From Methyloterricola oryzae (GTDB lineage Bacteria; Pseudomonadota; Gammaproteobacteria; Methylococcales; Methylococcaceae), in the NCBI RefSeq assembly GCF_000934725.1, contig NZ_JYNS01000010.1, positions 110,129 through 174,128 of the forward strand: 64,000 nt of DNA, read 5' to 3'. A program made the translations under genes and the position numbers. Position 1 is the stretch's first letter, and each line of letters starts with the position of its first letter. The notes below the pieces were generated by a model that was given only the letters and a program-made list of their open reading frames with translations, was not told the origin of the DNA and ran no database searches. This document shows, piece after piece, positions 56,223-64,000 of this stretch.

Positions 56223-57239
56223 TCAGATTTCCACCCGCTCCATGAGATAACACAGGCAATCCTGCCGAATCACGCGCTCATCCAGGGTCAACATGGACGG
56301 CATTACCCGTTTCCTCGCAAGTAGACGGGCTCCACGAACCTCAAAATACTCCCGGGTCACGTCCCGTCCCGCCTCGTCCCTGGCCAACACGGGGCAGGTG
56401 CCCAGCCCTTCGAGCATGTGTCCCCAGACGAAGCCGACTGGCATCTCCGTGAAATTCTGGTGGTCCAGTTCACGCAACAACCTGAGCTCGCAGTCGGCCG
56501 AATCGAAGCTGAAAGGAATTTCCTCGCGCACGGTCACCTGGGCAACGCTGCGGAACAGATCGATGTCATGCGCCGGGACCGCGTGATCCGGCAGTTCCGT
56601 CAGGTGCAAGCAGGCATCCAGAAACTGAGCCGCGTGCTCCACCCCGTAAGGATGCCCCGGCTTGCCGCACTCCAGCGTGACGGCAGGGCAGAAACTGGCG
56701 AACGCTGCCGCCTGAGTTCCCGTGGGCCGGGTAAAGTGAATCACCAAGCGGCCGAACAGGGTGGCAAGCCGCAGTGAACGGTGATCGAGGCGATTGACGC
56801 AGGCGTAATGCGGATTGGTGCCCGTATTATTGTGCACATCAACGCTGGCAAAGACGCCGCGCCGCTGCATTTCCTGAAGCACCGATTCCGCCATGCGGCC
56901 CTCTGCCGAAGCCGTGCCTTCCCCGCCCGGCCAGATCCGGTTGTAGTCCAGCTGTCCGTCGAGCCGGCGGGCGGCCAAGCGCGCCGCCGCAACATTGCCG
57001 ACAAACAGCGAGAGCGCCCTGGGAAGCAGCGTGTCCCGGTACTTGGCCAGCACCTGCCTCACCGCGTCCCAGCCGGTGGTTTCGTTTCCGTGCAGCAGCA
57101 CGCTAACGAAGAGCGGCGGCGCATGCCTGCCGGGCAGGTGAATCAAGGTGGGGCCGCCGAGGACCTCCTCAAGTTCGTGGGCAGCCGCCGGCAGGAGTCC
57201 CGCGGGCAGCGCCTCCACCTGCCTGAGGCCAAGTCCCAT
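56223..57239 (-). CDS. M14-family deacylase (succinylglutamate desuccinylase/aspartoacylase-like)
   Basis: A 338-residue predicted zinc hydrolase. The metal motif is VLLHGNETTGWDAV (HxxE), with the third histidine in SVDVHNNTGTNPHYACVNR. The family removes acyl groups from amino acids or cleaves amide bonds. It starts two bases after the GCS2 gene stop (an ATG at 57254 overlapping that stop is an alternative), so the two form a coupled pair. Product is unassigned. Confidence 0.82.
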   Translation of the reverse strand: MGLGLRQVEALPAGLLPAAAHELEEVLGGPTLIHLPGRHAPPLFVSVLLHGNETTGWDAVRQVLAKYRDTLLPRALSLFVGNVAAARLAARRLDGQLDYNRIWPGGEGTASAEGRMAESVLQEMQRRGVFASVDVHNNTGTNPHYACVNRLDHRSLRLATLFGRLVIHFTRPTGTQAAAFASFCPAVTLECGKPGHPYGVEHAAQFLDACLHLTELPDHAVPAHDIDLFRSVAQVTVREEIPFSFDSADCELRLLRELDHQNFTEMPVGFVWGHMLEGLGTCPVLARDEAGRDVTREYFEVRGARLLARKRVMPSMLTLDERVIRQDCLCYLMERVEI

Positions 57240-57241
57240 GC

Positions 57242-58669
57242 TCACATCACCCATTCGCTCACCGGGCGCGCCTCGCGCTGCTGCTCCAGGTAGACGCGCG
57301 TCATGTCGGCGAAACAGCCGGGCCTCTTTGCCAGGAAACGCCGTTGCCATTCGCTGCCGGTGCGGCCCGATTCCACTCTGCGCTCCAGTATCCCCAGGCA
57401 GGCTGCGATGTCCGCCCGATCCACCCCCAGCCGCTCCATGCCACGCCCCGCCTCGGGGATCAGGCGGTGCAACAGCAGGCCGCGCAAACCATGGCGTTCG
57501 CCATCCACCCAGGAGACGTGCGCCTTGAGGCCATGCTGCGCCGCCTGGTAGAAATTGTCCCTGACCGCTGCGAACGGCAAAGACGTTTTCTCATTTGTGC
57601 TGGCCGCCGCCGCGACTGCGCCAAAAAAGAAGGCGGCATTGGCCACCATGTCCGGAATGCTGGGGCCCGCTGGAAGTACACGATGCTCCAGCCTCAGATG
57701 CGGCGTGCCGTCAGTGTCGAACCCCAATAGCGGGCGGTTCCAGCGCCAGATGGTTCCATTGTGCAGGCGCAGGTGAGCAAAGCGTTGCGGCGGCAAATCA
57801 GAGCACAAGGGCAGTATCACCGGATGATGAGCCAGATTCTCCTCGAACAGCTCCGTCAGCGCGCGTTTCACGTAGCCGGAACCGAAACCCACACGTTTCA
57901 CCGGGCCGCCACGCGCATCCTCATAGCCCCCGACGGCAACCGCCTGCTCGAACAGCGGAATGCGCGTCTCGGCCCAGAGATCGCAACCGAACAGGTACGG
58001 CGAATTGCCCCCCAGGGCCACAAGAGGCCCCGACATCAACAAAGCCGCGTTATAGACCTGGACCATCTCGGACACGGGTACCTGAAAATGGATCTGGAAG
58101 GACGTGGCCGCGGCCTCCAACATAACGTCAACGTGCTCACAATGAAGACGCTGCGCCCCGACGATGTCCAGCCTGATCGGGCGCTGACCGCGCGCCGCCA
58201 GCACCTGTTCGTTCAGGGCCCGATAGCGTTTCATGTCCGACAGATTGCGAAGGTTCAGAGCGGCTTCCGACAGCGTCGGCAGGATGCCAATGGCGATCAC
58301 CTCCACGCCCAGGGCGGAGGCGGCCGTTTGCGCATCGCGCCAGGTTGCCTCCAGTTGTTGCCTGACCCGCGACAGAAAATCGCCTTGAACTCGCAGGGGC
58401 GGGGTGTTGAATTCGACATTGAATCGAGCCAACTCCGGGCTGGCCAAAGGACTGGAAAGGCCCTGCAGAAAGGCTTCATTGACCGCCGCCGGTTGCATGG
58501 CCTCATCCACCAGCCAGGCCTCCAGCTCGAAGCCGCCCACCGGGCCGGCGCCAGAAAGCCCTCCGCTTTGGCACACCGATTCAAGCAGCCGCGTCTCCGC
58601 CTCCAAGCGTTGGTGGAACTGCTCGAAATCCTCAGGCTCAAACGAAGATTTCTCGATCTCCTGCCCCAT
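57242..58669 (-). CDS. GCS2-type carboxylate-amine ligase
   Basis: A 475-residue protein of the glutamate-cysteine ligase 2 family, with FELEAWLVDEAMQPAAVNEA, EFNTPPLRVQG, LSDMKRYRALNEQV and LLMSGPLVALGGNSPYLFG. The family uses ATP to form amide bonds; true gamma-glutamylcysteine synthesis cannot be assumed. An AGGGGG ribosome site is present. It is coupled to an M14 deacylase, hinting at a make/unmake amide pair. Confidence 0.85.
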   Translation of the reverse strand: MGQEIEKSSFEPEDFEQFHQRLEAETRLLESVCQSGGLSGAGPVGGFELEAWLVDEAMQPAAVNEAFLQGLSSPLASPELARFNVEFNTPPLRVQGDFLSRVRQQLEATWRDAQTAASALGVEVIAIGILPTLSEAALNLRNLSDMKRYRALNEQVLAARGQRPIRLDIVGAQRLHCEHVDVMLEAAATSFQIHFQVPVSEMVQVYNAALLMSGPLVALGGNSPYLFGCDLWAETRIPLFEQAVAVGGYEDARGGPVKRVGFGSGYVKRALTELFEENLAHHPVILPLCSDLPPQRFAHLRLHNGTIWRWNRPLLGFDTDGTPHLRLEHRVLPAGPSIPDMVANAAFFFGAVAAAASTNEKTSLPFAAVRDNFYQAAQHGLKAHVSWVDGERHGLRGLLLHRLIPEAGRGMERLGVDRADIAACLGILERRVESGRTGSEWQRRFLAKRPGCFADMTRVYLEQQREARPVSEWVM

Positions 58670-58815
58670 GCATCCCCCTTGCCGGCCGGGGATGCAGGCC
58701 GAGCACGCCCGTCATCATGCAACAATTCAACGGGGCTGACCATAGACGCGGACACAGGCGCGGAGCAACAAGACAGTTGCCTCGCTCTCCCCAATGATCT
58801 TAAAATTCAGGATAC

Positions 58816-58891
<76 letters not shown>

Positions 58892-58937
58892 CTACCCGAT
58901 CTTTCACTGAGCTCGCTTCACTTACGCCGGATTCGCC

Positions 58938-59318
58938 TCAGGATTTTGGCGCTACTTCGAAGATCACCATTTCGGCGTCGCCGCCGCCGATGTTCTCCAC
59001 GGTCATGGCGGCTCCAGTCTCCCAGAAGACATCCCCGGGTCCATAAACCTGCGTTTGTCCGTTATCCTCAACCTTCAAACGGCCCTTGAGCACATAGCGT
59101 GGACCGGGTCCCTGGTGGGTATGCAGCGGCGTCTTGTAGCCGGAGGGAAATTGCACCCGGATGACCCTGGCTTCCACCGAGTTTGAAGGCAGATCCAGCG
59201 CCTTCTTGAGCAAGAGCTGGCGCGGCACCATCGCTGCCGCTTCCTCGGAGTGACCGGCCAATGGCAACAGCAGCGCGGCACCAACGGCGATCCACCTCAT
59301 AGCATTTTCAATCTGCAT
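58938..59318 (-). CDS. Secreted cupin-domain protein
   Basis: A 126-residue precursor with a signal peptide (MRWIAVGAALLLPLAGHS) and a single cupin barrel. The metal motif is visible as TPLHTHQGPGPRYVLKGRL and the second strand as YGPGDVFWETGA. Cupins bind a metal ion and have varied roles. A GAGGAG site precedes the ATG at 59318. Function unknown. Confidence 0.82.
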   Translation of the reverse strand: MQIENAMRWIAVGAALLLPLAGHSEEAAAMVPRQLLLKKALDLPSNSVEARVIRVQFPSGYKTPLHTHQGPGPRYVLKGRLKVEDNGQTQVYGPGDVFWETGAAMTVENIGGGDAEMVIFEVAPKS

Positions 59319-59420
59319 AGCACTCTCCTCGTAGCCTTCGGTACGGCCGCGTCCGACCGCCCAAAGCGCGAAAGCCGGGCGCCCGTGCACCCGGCGTGAA
59401 TCGCGCCGATGGCGCGCCGA

Positions 59421-59999
59421 TCAGACCGGTCGGCCGGCCTGCATGGCCTCCGGCACTTCCACCAGCTTGCCGGTCTTCACGTCGTAAATGAAGCCGTAAA
59501 TCGGAATGTAATTCGGCACCAGACTGTGGTTGCGAATGCGCTTGACGTCTTCCAGCACGCTCAGCTCATTGTTCTTGAAGGTCAGCCAGTTGATGTACTT
59601 GCCGTCGCTTGAACCAGGATAGGTGCCGTTGTCGTGCCAGCCATTGGCGTCGATGCTGGCCGTATCCAGGCTGCTGGCCAGCAGGTCGCCCATGATCTGG
59701 TTGTCGAACAGCTGCATGCCGCAGTCGGTGTGATGGATCACGAAGAACTCCTGCGTGCCCAGCAATTTGTGCGAAATCACCAGGGAGCGGATGGCATCGT
59801 CGCTGGCGCGGCCACCGGCATTGCGCGTGACATGGGCATCACCTTCCGACAGCCCGGCATATTTGGCGGGATCCAGACGGGCATCCATGCAGGTCAGGAT
59901 CGCGAAGCCGCGAGCTGGCGGCAAAGGCAGATGCCCTTTGTCGAAACTGGAGGCATAGCCTTCGTTGGCTTTCAGAACTTCGGTCAGGATCTTGCTCAT
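59421..59999 (-). CDS. Beta-class carbonic anhydrase
   Basis: A 192-residue zinc enzyme that interconverts CO2 and bicarbonate. The zinc ligands are seen in [11 protein letters not shown] (Cys and catalytic Asp/Arg) and [12 protein letters not shown] (His and Cys). The C-terminal half ([17 protein letters not shown]) matches the small, plant-type-like beta group. A GAGGAG site decides the start. Likely a single gene. Confidence 0.92.
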   Translation of the reverse strand: MSKILTEVLKANEGYASSFDKGHLPLPPARGFAILTCMDARLDPAKYAGLSEGDAHVTRNAGGRASDDAIRSLVISHKLLGTQEFFVIHHTDCGMQLFDNQIMGDLLASSLDTASIDANGWHDNGTYPGSSDGKYINWLTFKNNELSVLEDVKRIRNHSLVPNYIPIYGFIYDVKTGKLVEVPEAMQAGRPV

Positions 60000-60146
60000 A
60001 GGTATTCTCCTCGTTGTTTTATTGTTAATAGAGAGGGTGTTCTCAGGAACAGCCGAAAATGAGCCCTAAGCTATTGACCGGCATGTAAATCTTCTCGTTC
60101 AGCAGCAAGGCACTTCATCCGCCGCTTTTTCAAGATCGGCATTGTC

Positions 60147-60389
60147 CTAGAGACCCCACTCGAACCCACCAGCAGAATGAATCACCGGGTCTGTCGCCTG
60201 ATTCGCCTCCGCGGTGTACTCGCCATGATCCTCGAAAGGGCCATAAATGAACAGGAAATCATCCTTCTGCAGCAGCCGCGCGGCACATTGCACAGGCCAC
60301 CTGCACCCGCGGTAGGCGCCATCTGGAACCGGCTCACGCCACATCCGCACTGGACGGATACCGGTCGAATCAAGGTCGTTCTTGGACAT
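60147..60389 (-). CDS. Orphan 80-residue protein under a sigma-54 promoter
   Basis: An 80-residue soluble protein: MSKNDLDSTGIRPVRMWREP, then CRWPVQCAARLLQKDDFLFI and YGPFEDHGEYTAEANQATDP. A CGGAG ribosome site lies 6 bases upstream. I recognise no family; cysteines at two positions and no export signal are seen. A good sigma-54 promoter lies about 50 bases upstream, and a sigma-54 activator gene is divergent. It is a candidate target of that regulator. Confidence 0.7.
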   Translation of the reverse strand: MSKNDLDSTGIRPVRMWREPVPDGAYRGCRWPVQCAARLLQKDDFLFIYGPFEDHGEYTAEANQATDPVIHSAGGFEWGL

Positions 60390-60448
60390 TCAGGCTCCGC
60401 TCTGGATCGGGTTTTATTATTGGAAGTCCTGTTAGGACGCGGGCAATG

Positions 60449-60466
60449 CAGCAGCTTGCATGCCAG
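60449..60466 (-). promoter_or_regulatory. Sigma-54 (-24/-12) promoter of the orphan gene
   Basis: Read on the minus strand the sequence is CTGGCATGCAAGCTGCTG, matching YTGGCAYR-N4-TTGCW; GG (60464-60463) and GC (60452-60451) are 12 bases apart. Predicted transcription start is near 60439, giving a leader of about 50 bases. It reads away from the activator gene. Confidence 0.75.
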
Positions 60467-60602
60467 CACGCGCATTCCCGGGACGGCAAGGCAGATCAAG
60501 ACTTTACGAAGGGATCCCGAGAAAACTCTTGAAATCCAACTTCACTTAGAGAAAATCAGCTTCACATTTCTTGATCGAACCAAGCCCGCCCATTCAGCCA
60601 CC

Positions 60603-62174
60603 ATGAGCCACTCGAGTTTCTCGCAACTGAGCCCCACCGGATTCCTGCAGACCTTTGTACTGGAACTGATGCATGTCTGCGTCGAGGCCGGCATTTCCCC
60701 CGTCGAGCAACTGATAGAACAGATTGCCCGCAGCGCCAGCCGGTTCTTCGAGGAGGCTTTTCGAGAGGAATTTGGCCTGGAAGGCACCCTAAGCCAGGCT
60801 CAGTACGCGGAACTGATCGTCGGCCTGAAAAACCGGATCGGCGGTGATTTCTCCCTGCACTCCATCGACGAGCACTGCATCCGCGTGGTGAACAGCCGCT
60901 GCCCCTTCGGTGACGGGGTCAAGAATTCGCCAGAACTCTGCCGCATGACCTCCAGTGTGTTTGGTGGCATTGCGGCGCGCAACTTCGGCTACGCCAGGGT
61001 CGAACTGGCCAGTCGCATCGCACGGGGCGATTCCGGCTGTGACGTGCGCATCCACCTGCAGCGTGAGCAGGCGCGAGACCTGCCCGGGATCGAATACCAA
61101 GTGCCCGTGAGCGACAACGACAACCGCAAGACATTCGACGAATTGCACGCCCGCATCGAGGAGCAGATGCACCGCATCTGGTGCCAGATGAACGCCGGAC
61201 GCGGACGCGACGAGTCGGCCAAGCCACCGACCATCATCGCCCGCTCCGCGGCCATGCAATCGGTGCTGCAAGCCGTCGAGACTGTCGCGCCGACGCCCGC
61301 GACAGTGTTGATACGGGGCGAGACCGGCGTCGGCAAGGAACTGGTGGCCCGGGCGATCCACGCCATGAGCGAACGTTGCCACCAGCCCTTCATCGCCGTG
61401 AACTGTGGCGCCATACCGGAAGGCATCGTCGAGAGTGTCTTGTTCGGGCACGAGAAGGGGGCCTTCACCGGCGCCGTCGAGGTGCACCAGGGCTATTTCG
61501 AGCGCGCAAACGGTGGCACCCTGTTCCTGGACGAAGTCGATGCGCTGACCCCGGCGATCCAAACCCGCCTGTTGCGCGTGATCCAGGAGGGCGAGATAGA
61601 ACGCGTGGGCGGGCACCGCAGTTTGAGCGTAGACACCCGCATCGTCTCCGCCACCAACTGCGACCTGGAAGCCGCCGTGGCGGATGGGCGCTTCCGCAAG
61701 GATCTGTATTACCGGATCAATGTGGTCAAGCTGCAGATACCACCGCTATCACAGCGTCCCGAGGATCTGCCCTACCTGGTCGACCTTATCCTGCGGCGAT
61801 TGAGCAAGCGCTACAAGAAGCCCATCAACGGCGTGACTGCGGACGTGATGCGGCAATTGCGCTCGTACGCCTGGCCAGGCAACGTGCGCGAACTGGAAAA
61901 CACCCTGGAAAAAGCCGTGCTGTTCAGCCAGCAATCCGAGATCGCCGAAATCTCGCTGGCCGAGATGGAACCGGCGCCACCGGGACAGTCGTGGAAGCAC
62001 ATCCGCCAGCAGGCCCTGGAACAACTGGAGCGGCGTTACCTGGAGCAGTCCCTGCAGGAAGCCCAAGGCAATGTGAACAGTGTCGCGGCAGCCATGGAGC
62101 TCACCCCCCGCGCCGTCTACCAGAAATTAAAGGCCTACGGCGTCGACCCGGCCGCCTTTCGCGCAAAACAATAA
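60603..62174 (+). CDS. Sigma-54-dependent transcriptional activator with metal-binding-like sensor domain
   Basis: A 523-residue enhancer-binding protein. The sensor (residues about 1-215) has a cysteine-rich core SRCPFGDGVKNSPELCRM and GDSGCDVRIHL, resembling the MetOD1-type domain of methanogen and bacterial regulators. The AAA+ domain has Walker A GETGVGKE, the sigma-54 loop GAFTGA, and Walker B GGTLFLDEVDA. A Fis-type helix-turn-helix ends it (NVNSVAAAMELTPRAVYQKL). The ATG at 60603 lacks a strong ribosome site; an upstream in-frame extension to 60177 overlaps the divergent gene and is rejected. The signal sensed is unknown. Confidence 0.88.
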   Translation: MSHSSFSQLSPTGFLQTFVLELMHVCVEAGISPVEQLIEQIARSASRFFEEAFREEFGLEGTLSQAQYAELIVGLKNRIGGDFSLHSIDEHCIRVVNSRCPFGDGVKNSPELCRMTSSVFGGIAARNFGYARVELASRIARGDSGCDVRIHLQREQARDLPGIEYQVPVSDNDNRKTFDELHARIEEQMHRIWCQMNAGRGRDESAKPPTIIARSAAMQSVLQAVETVAPTPATVLIRGETGVGKELVARAIHAMSERCHQPFIAVNCGAIPEGIVESVLFGHEKGAFTGAVEVHQGYFERANGGTLFLDEVDALTPAIQTRLLRVIQEGEIERVGGHRSLSVDTRIVSATNCDLEAAVADGRFRKDLYYRINVVKLQIPPLSQRPEDLPYLVDLILRRLSKRYKKPINGVTADVMRQLRSYAWPGNVRELENTLEKAVLFSQQSEIAEISLAEMEPAPPGQSWKHIRQQALEQLERRYLEQSLQEAQGNVNSVAAAMELTPRAVYQKLKAYGVDPAAFRAKQ

Positions 62175-62419
62175 GAAAACCTAAGCATCGCCCGCTTGGC
62201 TTGGAAAACCATTGACTCCGTAACCTGCCGCATGGACTACGAAACCTTGCGGATGCCAAGCTCCGCGACGCCGCAGTAGATTCGTCCCGTAGAGTCACCC
62301 ACCGACAAGCATCATATCGCCTCCTGCGGACTTTGGCCGCCCTGCCCCACTGGCGCCTTAGGCTCAAGACCCCCGCGGAAGGCGCCGTTGCCCAGCCACA
62401 TTCCCCGGGAGCAGCGATC
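62175..62419. other. Intergenic region between the activator and the next gene
   Basis: 245 bases without a supported gene. No sigma-54 or clear sigma-70 promoter was found by eye. Confidence 0.4.
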
Positions 62420-62920
62420 ATGCGGCGCATCTATTTTCTGGTTCCAGACATCCAAATCACCAAGAAGATCGTGGACGAACTGCTGCTCGCCCGGATCGAG
62501 GAACGCCATATTCACGTGCTGGCCAAACGCGGCACTTATCTGGAAGATCTACCGGAAGCCAGCTTTATGCAGAAAACCGATTTCCTACCTTCCCTGGAGC
62601 AAGGACTGGCCTTGGGCGGCGCAACCGGACTTCTGGCCGGCCTGGTCGCCATGGCGCTGCCAACGGGCCTTGTGCTTGGCGGCGGCGCGGTGCTGGCGGC
62701 TTCCCTGGCCGGGGCCGGCATCGGCGGACTGATGTCGAGCATGGTAGGCATCAGCATCGGCAGCCGCCGTATCGCGCAATTTCAGGCAGCCATCGAAAAC
62801 GGCGAGTTTCTGATGATGGTCGATGTACCGCGGGAACGCCTCGAAGCCATCGAGAACGCCATCCGGAAGCACCATCCCGAAGCGGAATGTGAAGGCACCG
62901 ATCCGCATACGTTTCCGTAA
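62420..62920 (+). CDS. Membrane-associated hypothetical protein (DUF1269-like)
   Basis: A 166-residue protein: an N-terminal alpha/beta part (MRRIYFLVPDIQITKKIVDE) with a regulatory-like fold, a glycine-rich hydrophobic stretch from about residue 60 to 110 with two likely helices (LALGGATGLLAGLVAMALP, LGGGAVLAASLAGAGIGGL), then a C-terminal acidic/histidine part. It resembles DUF1269-type proteins. The start at 62420 follows GCAGCG rather than a strong ribosome site. Confidence 0.65.
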   Translation: MRRIYFLVPDIQITKKIVDELLLARIEERHIHVLAKRGTYLEDLPEASFMQKTDFLPSLEQGLALGGATGLLAGLVAMALPTGLVLGGGAVLAASLAGAGIGGLMSSMVGISIGSRRIAQFQAAIENGEFLMMVDVPRERLEAIENAIRKHHPEAECEGTDPHTFP

Positions 62921-63092
62921 AGCGGGAATCGAAAGCTTGAGAAACGACCTGCCGCGGCCGTCATGCAGCTGCCTTCAAGCTAGCTGCACCAGCACAGTCA
63001 AATGAGAGGAACCCGGCTCAAGCGCATAGATAATTTAAGCGAAGTGCCGCTGGCCGGTACCCATGCGGGCAGCCCGGCCAGCGGCCGCGATC

Positions 63093-63242
63093 TCATTTTT
63101 GCTGCTCGTCCTTGTCGGGTATGAATTGATCCATCAGTTTGAGGATCACAAAACCGATGACAAAGCCTAACAAGGCGGCGGTCATCAAGGGAGCCGCGAA
63201 AGGAACGTCATGAGGGCCAGGCAACTTGGGAAAAAAATTCAT
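63093..63242 (-). CDS. Small single-helix membrane protein
   Basis: A 49-residue protein with one hydrophobic segment (PLMTAALLGFVIGFVILKLM) and a polar tail ending PDKDEQQK. A GAGGAG site precedes the ATG at 63242 and decides it over a start at 63326. It lies just downstream of the quinone reductase-like gene on the same strand, so it may be a partner or anchor for it. Confidence 0.65.
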   Translation of the reverse strand: MNFFPKLPGPHDVPFAAPLMTAALLGFVIGFVILKLMDQFIPDKDEQQK

Positions 63243-63352
63243 GTCATTTCTCCTCGTGAATGGATAGGGATTCGCCGGTCTATTCAGCGTCTCCGTAAGT
63301 CGCGTGTACTTGGCACCGCAATTCATATGGGGCGCGACGCGTCGCGCCGGTC

Positions 63353-64000
63353 CTACTTCTTGAGACGCATGACGCCCATGGCTTTAAGGGTGAGGCGCTC
63401 GTAGGTGGGCTCGCTGATGCCCTTGCGCACCTTGCGCATGAAGTACTTCTCGTAGGCGATCTTCGCCAGGTGCACCCAGCGGCCCCGCGACGCCCACTGC
63501 ACATTGCGCGGCGGAATCTGCGGCATCGCCAAAAACGCCACCCCGGTGTCACCGAAGTCCGCCAGGCACAGCGCGTTCCAGGTGCCCTTCTCGGTGGGCT
63601 CCTTGCCGTCCAACTCCGCCCGGATGTTGTGCGCCGTCGCCGTCACCATGGACTCGATCATGTAACCGGTCTTCGGCACCCCAGTCGGCACCGGGGTCTG
63701 CTCCAGCGGAGGGATGGCGATGCACACGCCGATGGAGTAGATGTTCTTATAGGTCGGGTTGCGCTGGTGCTCGTCCACCAGGATGAAGCCGCGCGGGTTG
63801 GTCAGCTTGTCGATCCCGAACACAGCATCCACCCCCTTGAAGGCCGGCAGCATCATGCTGTGCTTGAAGGGCAGTTCGTGCTTTTTCTTTTCCTGTCCGT
63901 TCTCGTCGTACTCGGTGACGTACATCATCCCCGCCTCGACCTTGTCCACCTTGGCGTTGCAGATCCAGTCGATATGCTTGTTGCGCAACTCGCTCTCCAG
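63353..64000 (-). CDS. Sulfide:quinone oxidoreductase-like flavoprotein (N-terminus beyond the window)
   Basis: The gene enters from the right edge; about 215 C-terminal residues are seen. They carry a flavoprotein segment FKGVDAVFGIDKLTNPRGFI, VDEHQRNPTYKNIYSIGVCIAI (the flavin-site cysteine and glycine-rich region) and a membrane-anchoring C-terminus (MRKVRKGISEPTYERLTLK). This resembles the C-terminal part of sulfide:quinone reductases. Substrate cannot be confirmed without the N-terminus. Confidence 0.75.
   Translation of the reverse strand: MESELRNKHIDWICNAKVDKVEAGMMYVTEYDENGQEKKKHELPFKHSMMLPAFKGVDAVFGIDKLTNPRGFILVDEHQRNPTYKNIYSIGVCIAIPPLEQTPVPTGVPKTGYMIESMVTATAHNIRAELDGKEPTEKGTWNALCLADFGDTGVAFLAMPQIPPRNVQWASRGRWVHLAKIAYEKYFMRKVRKGISEPTYERLTLKAMGVMRLKK

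Noticed and set aside
60177..60602. N-terminal extension of the sigma-54 activator
   Set aside because: It would overlap the divergent 80-residue gene and its promoter, and the translated extension has no domain-like features.

Overview
The window is GC-rich chromosomal DNA, with densely packed genes on both strands. It most likely comes from a gammaproteobacterial methanotroph of the Methylococcus/Methylocaldum type. The main evidence is a complete calcium-type methanol dehydrogenase cluster in the order mxaFJGIRSACKLD (27156 down to 17618), a pyrophosphate-dependent phosphofructokinase next to a proton-pumping pyrophosphatase (46400-42942), a six-gene Na+-translocating NADH:quinone reductase operon with its maturation factor nqrM, and many Proteobacteria-type housekeeping genes. 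The species is inferred only to this level. I see no prophage, complete insertion sequence, integrase, CRISPR array or rRNA. There is one tRNA, Gly with anticodon CCC.

Layout. 1-6706 (minus): partial CBS protein, nqrM, nqrABCDEF. 7263-12603 (minus): secreted M4 metallopeptidase, a free-standing protein resembling its propeptide, and an MFS transporter. 12769-17548 (mixed): hslO, an ion transporter, a multi-hairpin repeat, a small lipoprotein, an SRAP protein and a PepSY protein. 17618-29414: the mxa cluster (minus), diverging from a histidine kinase/response regulator pair (plus) that is its likely regulator. 29469-33900: a chemoreceptor, then an outer-membrane porin with a sigma-54 promoter and two NtrC-like sites. 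33900-41435: nucleotidyltransferase, moaC, flavin reductase, COG1665-like protein, lgt, prlC and an HDOD protein. 41707-46946: lone gcvT, hppA, PPi-PFK and a PilZ protein. 47208-52820: large MscS channel, second repeat copy, aroG and a thiS-thiG fusion. 53236-64000: HemS-like protein, peroxiredoxin, several small secreted cysteine-rich proteins, an M14 deacylase/GCS2 ligase pair, tRNA-Gly, cupin, beta-carbonic anhydrase, an orphan 80-residue protein with a sigma-54 promoter divergent from a sigma-54 activator, and a truncated sulfide:quinone reductase-like gene.

How the genes work together. MxaFI oxidises methanol in the periplasm and passes electrons to cytochrome cL (MxaG). MxaJ and the cytoplasmic/membrane proteins MxaRSACKLD assemble and activate the enzyme, with calcium insertion among their roles. 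In the second half of the cluster every junction is a 4-bp stop/start overlap, and hairpins follow mxaF and mxaI, which fits graded expression of structural over accessory genes. The pyrophosphate-linked pair (PPi-PFK and HppA) and Nqr suggest energy-saving metabolism built on PPi and on both proton and sodium gradients.

The least explained items are the orphan 80-residue gene with its divergent sigma-54 activator, the porin control region, the free propeptide-like protein beside the M4 protease, and the roughly 136-bp multi-hairpin repeat present twice.
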